16,193 nt of DNA from Rhodopirellula sp. (GCA_002714565.1 PAXU01000070.1:23347-39539); one strand, 5' to 3'; counted from the stretch's first letter, positions 1-8,207 are shown. The notes: a model not told the origin generated them from the letters alone. Numbers and translations are program-made.

Positions 1-1053
1 GGCGATAAGGAACCTGAAGACAAGAAGCCCAATGATGATTCCGGCAACAAGCCTGAAGACGGTGGTGAAGGCAGTGAGGGCTCAGAAGGCGAACCATCAG
101 AAGGTAAGCCAATGGAAGGCAGCCAGTCTCCGATGGAAGGTCAGCAGGGACAACCTGGTCAGTCCGGTCAATCCGGAGATTCCAGTCAACAGGATCAGCA
201 GCAATCTCAGAGTCCTGAAAGCCAGGCACGACAGCGACTGGAAGAAGCTCAGCAACAAATGAAGAAGGCTCAGCGTGATTTGGAAGAAGCACGCAGAGAA
301 GAGTCGATCGAAGCCCAGGAAGAGGCAAAAAAGAAGCTGATCGAAGCCAAGGCACAACTGGAAGAGATTCTACGCCAACTTCGTGAAGAAGAACTGGAAC
401 GCATGCTGGCACTCCTTGAAGGCCGCTTCCGTCGCATGCTCGAAATGGAAATCAAAGTATACGAAGGCACGCTCGGACTGGCCAAGATTCCTGAAGAGAA
501 CCGCGGACGAGAAGTGGAAGTCGAAGCGAATCGTTTGAGTTTTAGTCAAAAGAAGATCGGTCTTGAGGCTGACAAGGTTTTGACGCTATTGGTTGAAGAA
601 GGCTCCTCGATTGCATTCCCCGAAACCGTTCGTCAAATGCGCGAAGATATGGAGTTAGTAGCCGACCGACTTGGTCAGGCTAAGATTGACCGTTTGACGC
701 AGGGTATTGAAGAGGACATCATCCAGACACTTGAAGAAATGATCGAAGCGCTTCAACAAGCTCAACAGGATCTGGAAGAGCAACAGCAGCAACAGCAACA
801 GCAACAACAACAGCAAATGCAGAACCAGGAACAACCGCTGGTCGATATGCTCCAGGAGTTGCGAATGATACGGTCGCTGCAATTACGTATTAACAAGCGA
901 ACTGAGCGGGTTTCAAGACTACTCGACGACGCGGAAGATAACGTCGGTCAAGCTGAAGATGTAGATTTGATCGATGCTCTGCAAAAACTGGCAGACCGTC
1001 AGGATCAGTTACAGAGAATCACGCGAGAAATCGTGAATGGCAAAAACAAATAG
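1..1053 (+). CDS. Acidic coiled-coil, glutamine-rich protein, C-terminal part (5' end outside window)
   Basis: The frame is open from base 1 with no start needed, so this is the C-terminal 350 residues of a longer protein. A low-complexity acidic stretch (Gly/Glu/Ser/Asp/Pro) fills the first 65 or so residues. It is followed by Gln/Ser-rich sequence and then long heptad-like Glu/Ala/Gln/Lys/Arg helices of coiled-coil type (roughly residues 75-140 and 230-260). Twelve consecutive glutamines (codons 781-816) precede a more conserved-looking C-terminal segment starting at PLVDMLQELRMIRSLQLRIN and ending in charged helix. No catalytic motif is visible. The stop at 1051 lies 15 bases before the next start, so the two genes are probably co-transcribed. 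I recall similar long, low-complexity secreted or membrane-anchored proteins in planctomycetes, but I cannot name a family. A scaffolding or structural role is only a guess. That the frame is coding is well supported by its length and coherent composition. Confidence -1.
   Translation, partial: GDKEPEDKKPNDDSGNKPEDGGEGSEGSEGEPSEGKPMEGSQSPMEGQQGQPGQSGQSGDSSQQDQQQSQSPESQARQRLEEAQQQMKKAQRDLEEARREESIEAQEEAKKKLIEAKAQLEEILRQLREEELERMLALLEGRFRRMLEMEIKVYEGTLGLAKIPEENRGREVEVEANRLSFSQKKIGLEADKVLTLLVEEGSSIAFPETVRQMREDMELVADRLGQAKIDRLTQGIEEDIIQTLEEMIEALQQAQQDLEEQQQQQQQQQQQQMQNQEQPLVDMLQELRMIRSLQLRINKRTERVSRLLDDAEDNVGQAEDVDLIDALQKLADRQDQLQRITREIVNGKNK
781..816 (+). repeat. CAR (CAA/CAG) codon repeat encoding 12 glutamines
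   Basis: Twelve consecutive CAA or CAG codons lie inside the first, partial gene. CAA and CAG are mixed, so the DNA is not a perfect trinucleotide repeat and the tract is maintained at protein level. Slippage could still change its length between strains. On the other strand the tract reads as poly-leucine, which produces a false ORF there. Confidence -1.
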
Positions 1054-1068
1054 GAATCAACGAGCGAC

Positions 1069-2109
1069 ATGGACATGAATAGACTTTCCAGCCTACGCGT
1101 CTTCCTGGCTTTGGTGCTTACCGCGACGACAGCTTCGGTGAATGCCCAGGATGAGCTTTCCAAGCGTGCGAGTTGGGAATATCCAGCTGTAGAATCTGTC
1201 AAATCTATGCTGCATGAGATACTCAGCGAGTTAGGTGCAAACGAAGCACAGATTCAATCCGCCACTGCTAATTGGACAACGGAAACATTGCCCACGGAAA
1301 TGCTCGATCTGTTTGTGAACGGAATCGCCAGCGTCAACGGCGACGTTGCGAATCTGGTCAAGTTGTGCCAGTCAGCCCCCGACTCAGTAATTACTTCAAT
1401 CCCAGTTATCCTCACGAACACTGACACCCCGGAGGTGATGCGACACAACCTGCGTCTCTATTACGCACGTTGGCTAGGACAATACCGGTTCTACGACGAG
1501 AGCCTCGAAGTCATTGAATCATTGTCTACAGCACAGGTGGTTGATCCGGCGACATTACTCTTTTTTCAGGCCGCCGGTTACCAACAGGTATTAAAGAAAG
1601 ACGAATGTCTGGCCGCCGTAAAACAATTGCTTGAACAACAGGAGGTTATTCCCCAACGCTACAGCCGTGTAGCTCAGCTGATTCAGGCTGATCTTGCACC
1701 ATTGAAAACGGATTCGCTTGATGAAGTTGCCCGATTAATGGACGACATTACACGGCGTCTTGAATTTGGGCGAGCTGGGAAGCGTGTTCGTAAAGAAGAA
1801 GACGATGTGATTGCAAAGCTCGGCAAGATGATTGAAGAGCTGGAAAAGCAGCAGCAACAACAAAGCAGTAGCAGTGGGCAAGGAAGTCTCAATCCAAGCA
1901 GTCCAGCACAGGACAGCATGCCACTTGGTGGCTCCGGTCCGGGAAATGTCGATCAACGTGGTATCGGAAACGGATCCGGTTGGGGCGATCTACCACCCAA
2001 GGAACGACAGAAAGCTTTGCAGCAAATCAGTAAAGAGCTACCCGCACATTTTCGTGATGTAATCGAAGAGTATTTCCGCAAGCTAGCTCGTGATGGAAAC
2101 GACGACTAA
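1069..2109 (+). CDS. Exported protein of unknown function with Gln/Ser-rich linker
   Basis: A 346-residue protein with a typical N-terminal signal peptide: basic residues to about position 11, a hydrophobic core (FLALVLTATTASV), and a probable cleavage site after VNA at about residue 27. The body is alpha-helical in character. Residues ~120-215 hold helical pairs that look TPR-like (YARWLGQYRFYDESLEVIE, then LFFQAAGYQQVLKKDECLAA), though no formal TPR can be claimed. A flexible linker of five Gln, four Ser and Gly/Ser/Pro follows at ~263-305. The protein ends with a compact conserved-looking motif (GWGDLPPKERQKALQQISK, then a helix ending in YFRKLA). I recall this tail from other planctomycete exported proteins. 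The start is ATG 1069, with an AGGA 13 bases upstream that overlaps the previous stop; ATG 1075 is an alternative. Function is unknown. Like its upstream neighbour it carries a Gln-rich tract, which suggests the two act in the same compartment or complex. Confidence -1.
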   Translation: MDMNRLSSLRVFLALVLTATTASVNAQDELSKRASWEYPAVESVKSMLHEILSELGANEAQIQSATANWTTETLPTEMLDLFVNGIASVNGDVANLVKLCQSAPDSVITSIPVILTNTDTPEVMRHNLRLYYARWLGQYRFYDESLEVIESLSTAQVVDPATLLFFQAAGYQQVLKKDECLAAVKQLLEQQEVIPQRYSRVAQLIQADLAPLKTDSLDEVARLMDDITRRLEFGRAGKRVRKEEDDVIAKLGKMIEELEKQQQQQSSSSGQGSLNPSSPAQDSMPLGGSGPGNVDQRGIGNGSGWGDLPPKERQKALQQISKELPAHFRDVIEEYFRKLARDGNDD

Positions 2110-2207
2110 GGCCATTTCACTAGAATCGACTACAGCGAACTCTTTAACTTTAACTCAAAATCCAACCTCGTTAACGCACGACGCATTTAAGCCAAGGGGG
2201 CAACAGC

Positions 2208-3404
2208 ATGTGGAAAGCACTGGTACTTTTTGCATTTCTTGTGCAGTCCCCCACGGTTTCTGTTCAAACTATCGACGGAAATGCTCAGCGTGGCACCATC
2301 GAGAAAATCAGCGGTAGTAGCCTTAGCCTGAACATTGATGGTAACTCCGTCGACCTGTCGCTAGACCAACTTCAATCTATCACAGCAACCGGAAAGAGCA
2401 TTGTCCCGCTAAAAGGTGCGATCGATCATATCCATTTGATTGACGGCAGCGTAATCCTAAGCTCGCCAACGTCGTTACAAGACGGAGTCCTGTCAGGACA
2501 ACGAGGTGATATCCCATTCACCGTTGCAACAGCAGACATATCACATATTCTATTTCTGCAAATCACACCTGAATTGCAACCGTTTCTTGATGACATCTTA
2601 AAGCTGGAGGCGAGCTCGGACATGCTAATGGTTCGTAAACCAAGCGGTGCTTTGGATCCGCTTGAAGGTGTCATCAAAGAATTTGATGACACCCAGGTTG
2701 CCTTCGACTTTGATGGCACTGATTTAGATGTTGCCCGAACCAAACTTGGCGGCGTGCGCCTGGCTCGGGCACGCACATCAGAACTAGCAAAGCGACTATG
2801 CACTGTAAAAGATATCCATGGAAACGCATTCAATTGTCAGGCGATCTCGACGGATGATACATCGCTAAAGATGGTCCTCGCCGTTGGGGCGGAACTGCAG
2901 ATTCCAATGTCAGACGTTGCGCGACTGGAATTTAAATCAAGTAATCTCGCATACCTCAGCGACCTTACCCCTGAGAATATTAAGTGGACACCGTACCTTA
3001 GTATCGGCGAGGTCAGCCCGCAACTGGAACAGCTTTACCTACCGCGCTTTAACGAGTCATACGGTAAACAGCCACTTATTCTTGGGAATGAGCAGTTCAC
3101 CAAAGGAATAGCACTGCACAGCCATACTGAGATTTCATTCCGGCTGTCAGAAAACTACAAAGTATTTCAGGCTGTGGCCGGCATTGATCCGAGATCCCGA
3201 GACCATGGGCACGTTGAACTCGTGATCATTGGAGATAACAAGCAACTATACCGTAAAGAAATCGCCGGTCAGCAATCTGACGAACTAACCCCAATCGAAT
3301 TCTCGATCGATGGGGTTCGTCGACTTAGAATCATTGTGGACTATGGTGACAACCTGGACATCGGAGACCAGTTAATCCTGGGCAATGCACGCATAATCAA
3401 GTGA
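2208..3404 (+). CDS. Exported NPCBM/NEW2 domain protein
   Basis: A 398-residue protein with a short signal peptide (MWK then ALVLFAFLVQSP, probable cleavage around residue 20). Residues ~20-245 are mostly beta-strand repeats of roughly 70 residues. They include GTIEKISGSSLSLNIDGNSV and a later similar unit, which look like small SH3/Sm-type barrels (inference). Residues ~248-397 match the NPCBM/NEW2 module, a putative carbohydrate-binding beta-sandwich. Visible signatures are the PLILGNEQFTKGIALHSHTE segment, the AGIDPRSRD segment, and a C-terminal VDYGDN...GNARI strand pair. The start has a strong Shine-Dalgarno (AAGGGGG, 2194-2200) seven bases before ATG. The stop TGA overlaps the GTG start of the next gene as GTGA, so translation is probably coupled. 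The likely role is binding glycan or polysaccharide outside the cytoplasm, perhaps positioning the trypsin-like proteins encoded next. The glycan ligand is unknown. Confidence -1.
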   Translation: MWKALVLFAFLVQSPTVSVQTIDGNAQRGTIEKISGSSLSLNIDGNSVDLSLDQLQSITATGKSIVPLKGAIDHIHLIDGSVILSSPTSLQDGVLSGQRGDIPFTVATADISHILFLQITPELQPFLDDILKLEASSDMLMVRKPSGALDPLEGVIKEFDDTQVAFDFDGTDLDVARTKLGGVRLARARTSELAKRLCTVKDIHGNAFNCQAISTDDTSLKMVLAVGAELQIPMSDVARLEFKSSNLAYLSDLTPENIKWTPYLSIGEVSPQLEQLYLPRFNESYGKQPLILGNEQFTKGIALHSHTEISFRLSENYKVFQAVAGIDPRSRDHGHVELVIIGDNKQLYRKEIAGQQSDELTPIEFSIDGVRRLRIIVDYGDNLDIGDQLILGNARIIK

Positions 3405-5185
3405 TTACCAATTCAATCAACCATCCCATCGCAGGCCGGCTTAGCGTCACATTTGCATTGTGCATATTGCTATCCGTATGCCTTGGGAGATCTACAAATG
3501 CTCAAGAGGTAAGTGCCAACGTATTGCAGGCACAGAAAGACCGCATCGCGGCGATCAAAAAAGCTAAGGCGAGTGCTGTCAGTGTTTTTGCTCGGCAGGG
3601 ACGTGGCGGCGGTAGCGGTGTCGTCATTACACCTGATGGTTATGCACTAAGCAACTTTCACGTCGTGCAGCCAGCCGGAAACACGATGAAGTGTTCTATG
3701 AATGATGGGAATCTCTATGACGCAGTGGTCGTGGGTGTGGATCCAGTGGGTGATGTGGCCCTAATCAAGCTTCTCGGTCGGGATGACTTCCCGACGGCTA
3801 CGATGGCCAACAGCGATGACGTTAAAGTTGGTGATTGGTGTTTTGCGGTTGGCAATCCCTTTCTGCTCGCAACAGATTTCCAACCCACTGTTACTTATGG
3901 AATCGTCTCGGGAACACACCGTTACCAATATCCTGCTGGGACGATTCTTGAATACGCCGACTGCATTCAAACCGATGCATCGATCAACCCGGGTAACTCC
4001 GGCGGTCCATTATACGATGCCAACGGCGATCTAATCGGCATCAATGGGCGGGGTAGTTTCGAGAAGCGTGGTCGAGTAAACGTCGGTGTGGGTTACGCGA
4101 TTTCAATCAATCAAATCAAGCACTTCATGGGTTACCTTAGGAGTGGACGAATTCTTGATCACGCAACGCTTGGTGCAAGCTTTACAACAGACGAAGACGG
4201 TCGCGTTGTTTGTTCCAACATCCTAGAGTCATCCGACGCCTATCGAAGAGGATTGCGTTACGGCGATCAACTGTTATCGTTTGGCGGTCGCGTGGTAACA
4301 ACCGTAAATGAATTTAAAAACGTACTGGGGATCTTCCCTCGAGGCTGGCGAGTCCCTGTTTCCTTCATCCACGATGGTGATCGGGTCGACACCTATATCC
4401 GGCTTGCCGGCGTTCACACCCCCGAAGAATTGTTGGCCAAGATTGCTCCTGCCGGGCCTCCCATGCCACCAGAAAATCCTGAAGGTGAGCCAATGCCGGA
4501 GAAGCCTCCGATGCCACCTCAGGCAAATCCACACCAAAACTCGCAAATTCCAGCGCACCTGGCTAAGTACTTTAAGCAGCGACGCGGATTTGCGAATTAC
4601 TACTTTAATGAGCTTCGTAGAACTGAAATCTGGAACCGTCTAAACAGCCATTACAAACTGGAAGGCATTCCCGGCACCTGGGACATCACGGCAAAGATTG
4701 ATCAACTTGGTGATGTCGTAATGAATCTCAGCGAAGACCGGATTAGCGCTGACCTGCCGCAAGGTAAAGCAATCGCAGATCTGACACAGGATTTTGACAC
4801 ACAGCTCGCGCCTCGAGGAAGCGGTGGAATGCTGCTTGCCTTACACCTGTGGAAACAATTCCTAACGCTCGGCCCCGGAAACTTCGGTGACGTCTACTAT
4901 CTCGGTAGCGTGCGATTGCCGGAACAGGATAAGCACGTCGATTGCCTCGTTGGCACACATAACATCGTCGAATGTCGGTTTTACTTTGAAAAAGAGCATG
5001 GTCATCTCATAGCGATGGAGATGTATCCTGATTTTGGAGTAGATCCATGTGAGATTTACTTCCATGACTATAGAACAAGCGGTGACCGCACTTTACCGCA
5101 TAAGATCCGAATTGTTCATGGCGATCTTGAATACGGTGTCCTTGCCATCGATGGCTACACGTTGCCTAGCGCCTCGGAAAAGTAA
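3401..5185 (+). CDS. Secreted HtrA-like S1C serine protease with PDZ and LolA-like C-terminal domain
   Basis: A 594-residue protein starting at GTG within the GTGA overlap with the previous stop. The signal peptide covers about residues 1-34 (hydrophobic LSVTFALCILLSVCLG, cleavage near TNA-Q). The trypsin-like domain (~50-250) has a complete triad: H87 in SNFHVV, D118 in DPVGDVALIK, and S200 in NPGNSGGPL. A PDZ domain follows (~257-340; RRGLRYGDQLLSFGG). Residues ~350-384 are a Pro/Met-rich linker (PPMPPENP, EKPPMPPQ). The last ~210 residues form a separate domain that I do not firmly recognise. Its tail (FHDYRTSGDRTLPHKIRIVH) resembles LolA/LolB-type lipid-binding beta-sheets, which is an inference. 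The protein is expected to be an active periplasmic or exported protease for protein quality control or processing. No second PDZ is visible, unlike DegP. The next gene starts seven bases downstream and encodes a related but triad-less protein. Confidence -1.
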   Translation: MITNSINHPIAGRLSVTFALCILLSVCLGRSTNAQEVSANVLQAQKDRIAAIKKAKASAVSVFARQGRGGGSGVVITPDGYALSNFHVVQPAGNTMKCSMNDGNLYDAVVVGVDPVGDVALIKLLGRDDFPTATMANSDDVKVGDWCFAVGNPFLLATDFQPTVTYGIVSGTHRYQYPAGTILEYADCIQTDASINPGNSGGPLYDANGDLIGINGRGSFEKRGRVNVGVGYAISINQIKHFMGYLRSGRILDHATLGASFTTDEDGRVVCSNILESSDAYRRGLRYGDQLLSFGGRVVTTVNEFKNVLGIFPRGWRVPVSFIHDGDRVDTYIRLAGVHTPEELLAKIAPAGPPMPPENPEGEPMPEKPPMPPQANPHQNSQIPAHLAKYFKQRRGFANYYFNELRRTEIWNRLNSHYKLEGIPGTWDITAKIDQLGDVVMNLSEDRISADLPQGKAIADLTQDFDTQLAPRGSGGMLLALHLWKQFLTLGPGNFGDVYYLGSVRLPEQDKHVDCLVGTHNIVECRFYFEKEHGHLIAMEMYPDFGVDPCEIYFHDYRTSGDRTLPHKIRIVHGDLEYGVLAIDGYTLPSASEK

Positions 5186-5192
5186 AGCTGAT

Positions 5193-6227
5193 ATGACTAA
5201 CACTAAATCCACTTTTAAAACGCTTCTCGTGCTTGCGATGTGCTTTTGCGGGATCAACTCAGAACGAGCACGCGCTCAGGGCTTTGTTGGGGCTGCTGTT
5301 AGAACTCAACCCAAGATGGTAAAAATCTATGGCGCCGGCGGCCTGCAAGGATTAGAGGCATACCAATCCGGCATCCTGGTTTCTGAAACAGGACATATAT
5401 TGACCGTCTGGAGCTATGTGCTCGACACAGATCTCATTGCAGCGGTGCTAAATGATGGCCGCAAGTTTACGGCTGAGTTGATTGGGGCTGATCCGCGTCT
5501 GGAAATTGCAATTTTAAAGATCGAAGCTGAAGGACTGGATTATTTCGACGTAGATGAGTCGGTAGATTTGTCTCCGGGTGCTCGTATTCTCACGGTCAGC
5601 AACTTGTTTAATGTTGCTACTGGCAATGAGCCAAGCAGTGTCCTGCATGGAATCGTTAGCAGCAAGACGAGCCTGAATGCACGTCGGGGAGCATTTAAGA
5701 CGCCCTATAAGGGGCCTGTATACATTCTCGATGCCATTGCAAATAATCCCGGAGCAGCGGGGGGTGCATTAACCGATCATCGAGGTCGTTTGGCCGGTTT
5801 ACTCGGCAAGGAACTCAAAAATGATCAAACAAATACGTGGCTCAATTATGCAGTGCCGATGAGCGAGTTAAGTACTGCAATCGATGACCTGATAGCTGGG
5901 CGAAGTCGCCCTCGAAGCCAGAGCGATGACGCCACCAAGCCTGAACAGCCACATACGCTTAATCGCATGGGAATCGTACTCGTGCCAGACGTCTTAAACA
6001 AGACTCCACCTTTTATTGACTTTGTGCGACCGGGCTCGTCTGCTGCAAAAGCTGGAATCAAGCCTGACGACTTAATTCTGTTCGTTAACGATGGAATGAC
6101 AGATTCCTGTCGTACCGTTAATAACGAATTGGAATTGATTGATCGCATAGACAGCCTTCGCATGTTGATCCAACGTGGCCAGGAACTAGTGGAACTGGAA
6201 ATCCCAGGCGAACAATGGACCAACTAA
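5193..6227 (+). CDS. Trypsin-like S1C pseudoprotease with PDZ domain
   Basis: A 344-residue protein. I chose ATG 5193 because it opens a good signal peptide (FKTLLVLAMCFCGIN, cleavage near ARA-Q, residue 28) and has GGAAAAG just upstream. The open frame extends back to 5049 but would overlap the previous gene. The trypsin fold is recognisable by framework motifs (SGILVSETGHIL; GADPRLEIAILKI; NNPGAAGGALTDHRGRLAG). All three catalytic positions are changed: the His position is S74 (ILTVWSYV), the Asp position is E104, and the Ser position is A189 in GAAGGA. The glycines around the former nucleophile and the aligned framework remain, which argues for a folded domain kept for binding and not for decay. 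A PDZ domain lies at ~252-335 (GSSAAKAGIKPDDLILFVND). It is probably exported and could act as a regulator, adaptor or decoy for the neighbouring active protease. The stop is immediately followed by the next start (TAAATG). Confidence -1.
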   Translation: MTNTKSTFKTLLVLAMCFCGINSERARAQGFVGAAVRTQPKMVKIYGAGGLQGLEAYQSGILVSETGHILTVWSYVLDTDLIAAVLNDGRKFTAELIGADPRLEIAILKIEAEGLDYFDVDESVDLSPGARILTVSNLFNVATGNEPSSVLHGIVSSKTSLNARRGAFKTPYKGPVYILDAIANNPGAAGGALTDHRGRLAGLLGKELKNDQTNTWLNYAVPMSELSTAIDDLIAGRSRPRSQSDDATKPEQPHTLNRMGIVLVPDVLNKTPPFIDFVRPGSSAAKAGIKPDDLILFVNDGMTDSCRTVNNELELIDRIDSLRMLIQRGQELVELEIPGEQWTN

Positions 6228-8207
6228 ATGCAAAGAGTGCCAGGAATGACCATGCAACGTCTCATACCCATGTTGGTGCTTGGACTATTGTGCCAATCCA
6301 CTGTCACGCTGATTGCTCAGGATGCCGAGGAAATCCTGGAGCAGGAACAAGCGGCGCTCACAACTGCTGTTAATCGGGCAGCACCGAGCATCGTGCAAAT
6401 AGAGACAATCGGAGGTCTTGAAAAAGTCGGTGACATGCTTGCCGCAACAGGGCCCACAACCGGTGTGGTAGTAAGTGCTGACGGACTTATCATCTCAAGT
6501 GCATTTAACTTCATCACCAAGCCTGCATCTATTCTTGTAACGACACCTAGTGGCAAGCGTGCCACTGCCAATATCATCGCTCGTGATCACTCGCGAATGC
6601 TGGTCCTTCTCAAAGTCAACACTGAAGAGGAGTTTGTCGTACCACAAGTCGCCAAGACTGAACAAATGGAAGTTGGGCAATGGACGATTGCAGCCGGAAG
6701 GACTCTTTCGCGTGAAAACATAAATTGGTCTATCGGGATTCTCAGTGCGAAGAATCGCATTTGGGGTAAAGCGATTCAATCCGATGCAAACATTTCACCG
6801 GACAACTACGGTGGTCCTTTGATTGATATTCATGGAAATATCATGGGAATATTAGTACCATTGTCGCCACAAGGGCAGGGCAACGAAATTGCAGGCGCCG
6901 AGTGGTACGATTCCGGCATCGGCTTTGCCATTCCACTGGCCGACGTCATGCCTCGTGTAAAACACATGGCCGAAGGAAATGACCTCCATCCCGGGTTGTT
7001 GGGCGTATCCATCAACGTGAAGGATATGTATGCAGACCCCGTGGAAATCGGAGCCGTTCAGCCAAAGTCGCCGGCGTACGAAGCAGGAATAAAGACGGGT
7101 GATAGGATTACGGGAATCAACGGTAATCCCGTCGTTCGACATGTTCAATTGCGCCACCTACTTGGTGCGCAATACGCTGGCGACACCGTGGAAGTGACCA
7201 TAGCTCGTGGCGAGCGATCATTCCCTGTAAAGGTGACCCTTGCAGAAAAACTCCTGCCATTCGAACATGCATTCCTCGGTGTTTTACCAATGCGGGATAA
7301 ATCCGATGCGACGATACGGTTTGTCTACCCAGACAGCCCGGCTGCAACCGCTGGCCTCAAAGCAGGCGATGTAATCACCATGCTTAAAAAGACTCCCGTG
7401 GATTCGTCAGACCAACTCAGGTCGGTCATTTCCAATCTCGAACCGGGCGGGCAGGTCAGCCTTACATTTAAGCGAGGACAAGCCACTCAGACCGTAGACG
7501 TTACGCTTGCGAGTCTTCCGAGTGAAACCCCTGAATCACTACCAGCCCCGCGATCAGAAGTGGCAAATGGTGATGGAGATGCGACACGTGGTCGAATCGA
7601 AATAAAAATCCCGGAAGAACAAAACGATTGCATCTGTTATGTCCCAACGACGTATGACCCAACGAAAGCTGCTGGTTTGCTGGTTTGGCTACATGCACCA
7701 GGTGAACAGGACGTAGACGCTTTATTAGACACGTGGAAGTCTCGTTGCAGTCAAAACAACCTGATATTCCTGGCACCGCAAGCTGCCAACGAAGGCAGAT
7801 GGACACCTGGTGAATCTGACTTTATCCGCAAGACGATTGATGAAGTGATTAAGACATATAGCATTGATCAATCTCGAGTAGTCATGCATGGCCATCAGGG
7901 AGGAGGCAGCATGAGCTACCTGGTTGGATTTGCACATCGCGACATCGTCCGGGCGATTGTTCCGATCGACGCAGTAATACCGGCCCGCACACCTGTTCGC
8001 GCAAATGACCCGATCGAACGATTGGCTGTGTATAGCATTACGCCCGCCACATCTCGTTTAAAGGCGGCCATAACAGCTGGTCTCAAACGCCTCGCGAACG
8101 CGAAGTATCCAGTGCATGACCGCTCGATTGCCAATCCTGATGGCACGATTGAAGAATCGCAGATTCAAGAAATGCTGCGATGGCTCGACACGCTTGATCG
8201 CATCTAG
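6228..8207 (+). CDS. S1C pseudoprotease with two PDZ domains fused to an esterase-like domain lacking its nucleophile
   Basis: A 659-residue exported protein. The start may be ATG 6228, abutting the previous stop, or ATG 6252, which has AGGA six bases upstream and directly opens the signal peptide (QRLIPMLVLGLLCQS, cleavage near LIAQ). The trypsin-like domain covers ~45-250, with the triad replaced by F93 (GLIISSAFNF), M124 (DHSRMLVLLK) and Y194 (SPDNYGGPL). PDZ1 is at ~256-340 (AYEAGIKTGDRITGINGNPV) and PDZ2 at ~349-430 (AATAGLKAGDVITMLKKTPV). After a Pro/Ser linker, residues ~455-659 resemble alpha/beta hydrolases of the carboxylesterase/PHB-depolymerase type: a GLLVWLHAPG strand and oxyanion loop, NNLIFLAPQA, and VVMHGHQGGGSMSY at the nucleophile elbow. 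The usual GxSxG there reads GHQGG, so Q557 replaces Ser. Both enzyme-like parts therefore look inactive. A binding, scaffold or regulatory role is inferred. It is the last gene of the operon. Confidence -1.
   Translation: MQRVPGMTMQRLIPMLVLGLLCQSTVTLIAQDAEEILEQEQAALTTAVNRAAPSIVQIETIGGLEKVGDMLAATGPTTGVVVSADGLIISSAFNFITKPASILVTTPSGKRATANIIARDHSRMLVLLKVNTEEEFVVPQVAKTEQMEVGQWTIAAGRTLSRENINWSIGILSAKNRIWGKAIQSDANISPDNYGGPLIDIHGNIMGILVPLSPQGQGNEIAGAEWYDSGIGFAIPLADVMPRVKHMAEGNDLHPGLLGVSINVKDMYADPVEIGAVQPKSPAYEAGIKTGDRITGINGNPVVRHVQLRHLLGAQYAGDTVEVTIARGERSFPVKVTLAEKLLPFEHAFLGVLPMRDKSDATIRFVYPDSPAATAGLKAGDVITMLKKTPVDSSDQLRSVISNLEPGGQVSLTFKRGQATQTVDVTLASLPSETPESLPAPRSEVANGDGDATRGRIEIKIPEEQNDCICYVPTTYDPTKAAGLLVWLHAPGEQDVDALLDTWKSRCSQNNLIFLAPQAANEGRWTPGESDFIRKTIDEVIKTYSIDQSRVVMHGHQGGGSMSYLVGFAHRDIVRAIVPIDAVIPARTPVRANDPIERLAVYSITPATSRLKAAITAGLKRLANAKYPVHDRSIANPDGTIEESQIQEMLRWLDTLDRI

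Noticed and set aside
655..882. Minus-strand ORF rich in leucine, hydrophobic-looking
   Set aside because: It is the antisense reading of the CAA/CAG glutamine tract inside a better-supported gene.
2143..2154. Tandem TTTAAC TTTAAC in the 98-base gap before the NPCBM gene
   Set aside because: It is only two copies of a hexamer; too short to argue for a regulatory repeat.
2426..2833. Minus-strand ORF of 135 codons
   Set aside because: It lies wholly inside the NPCBM gene, is Ser/Arg-rich and has no motif; it is a shadow frame.
5049..5192. Upstream extension of the first pseudoprotease
   Set aside because: It overlaps the end of the protease gene and would bury the signal peptide 48 residues in; ATG 5193 fits better.
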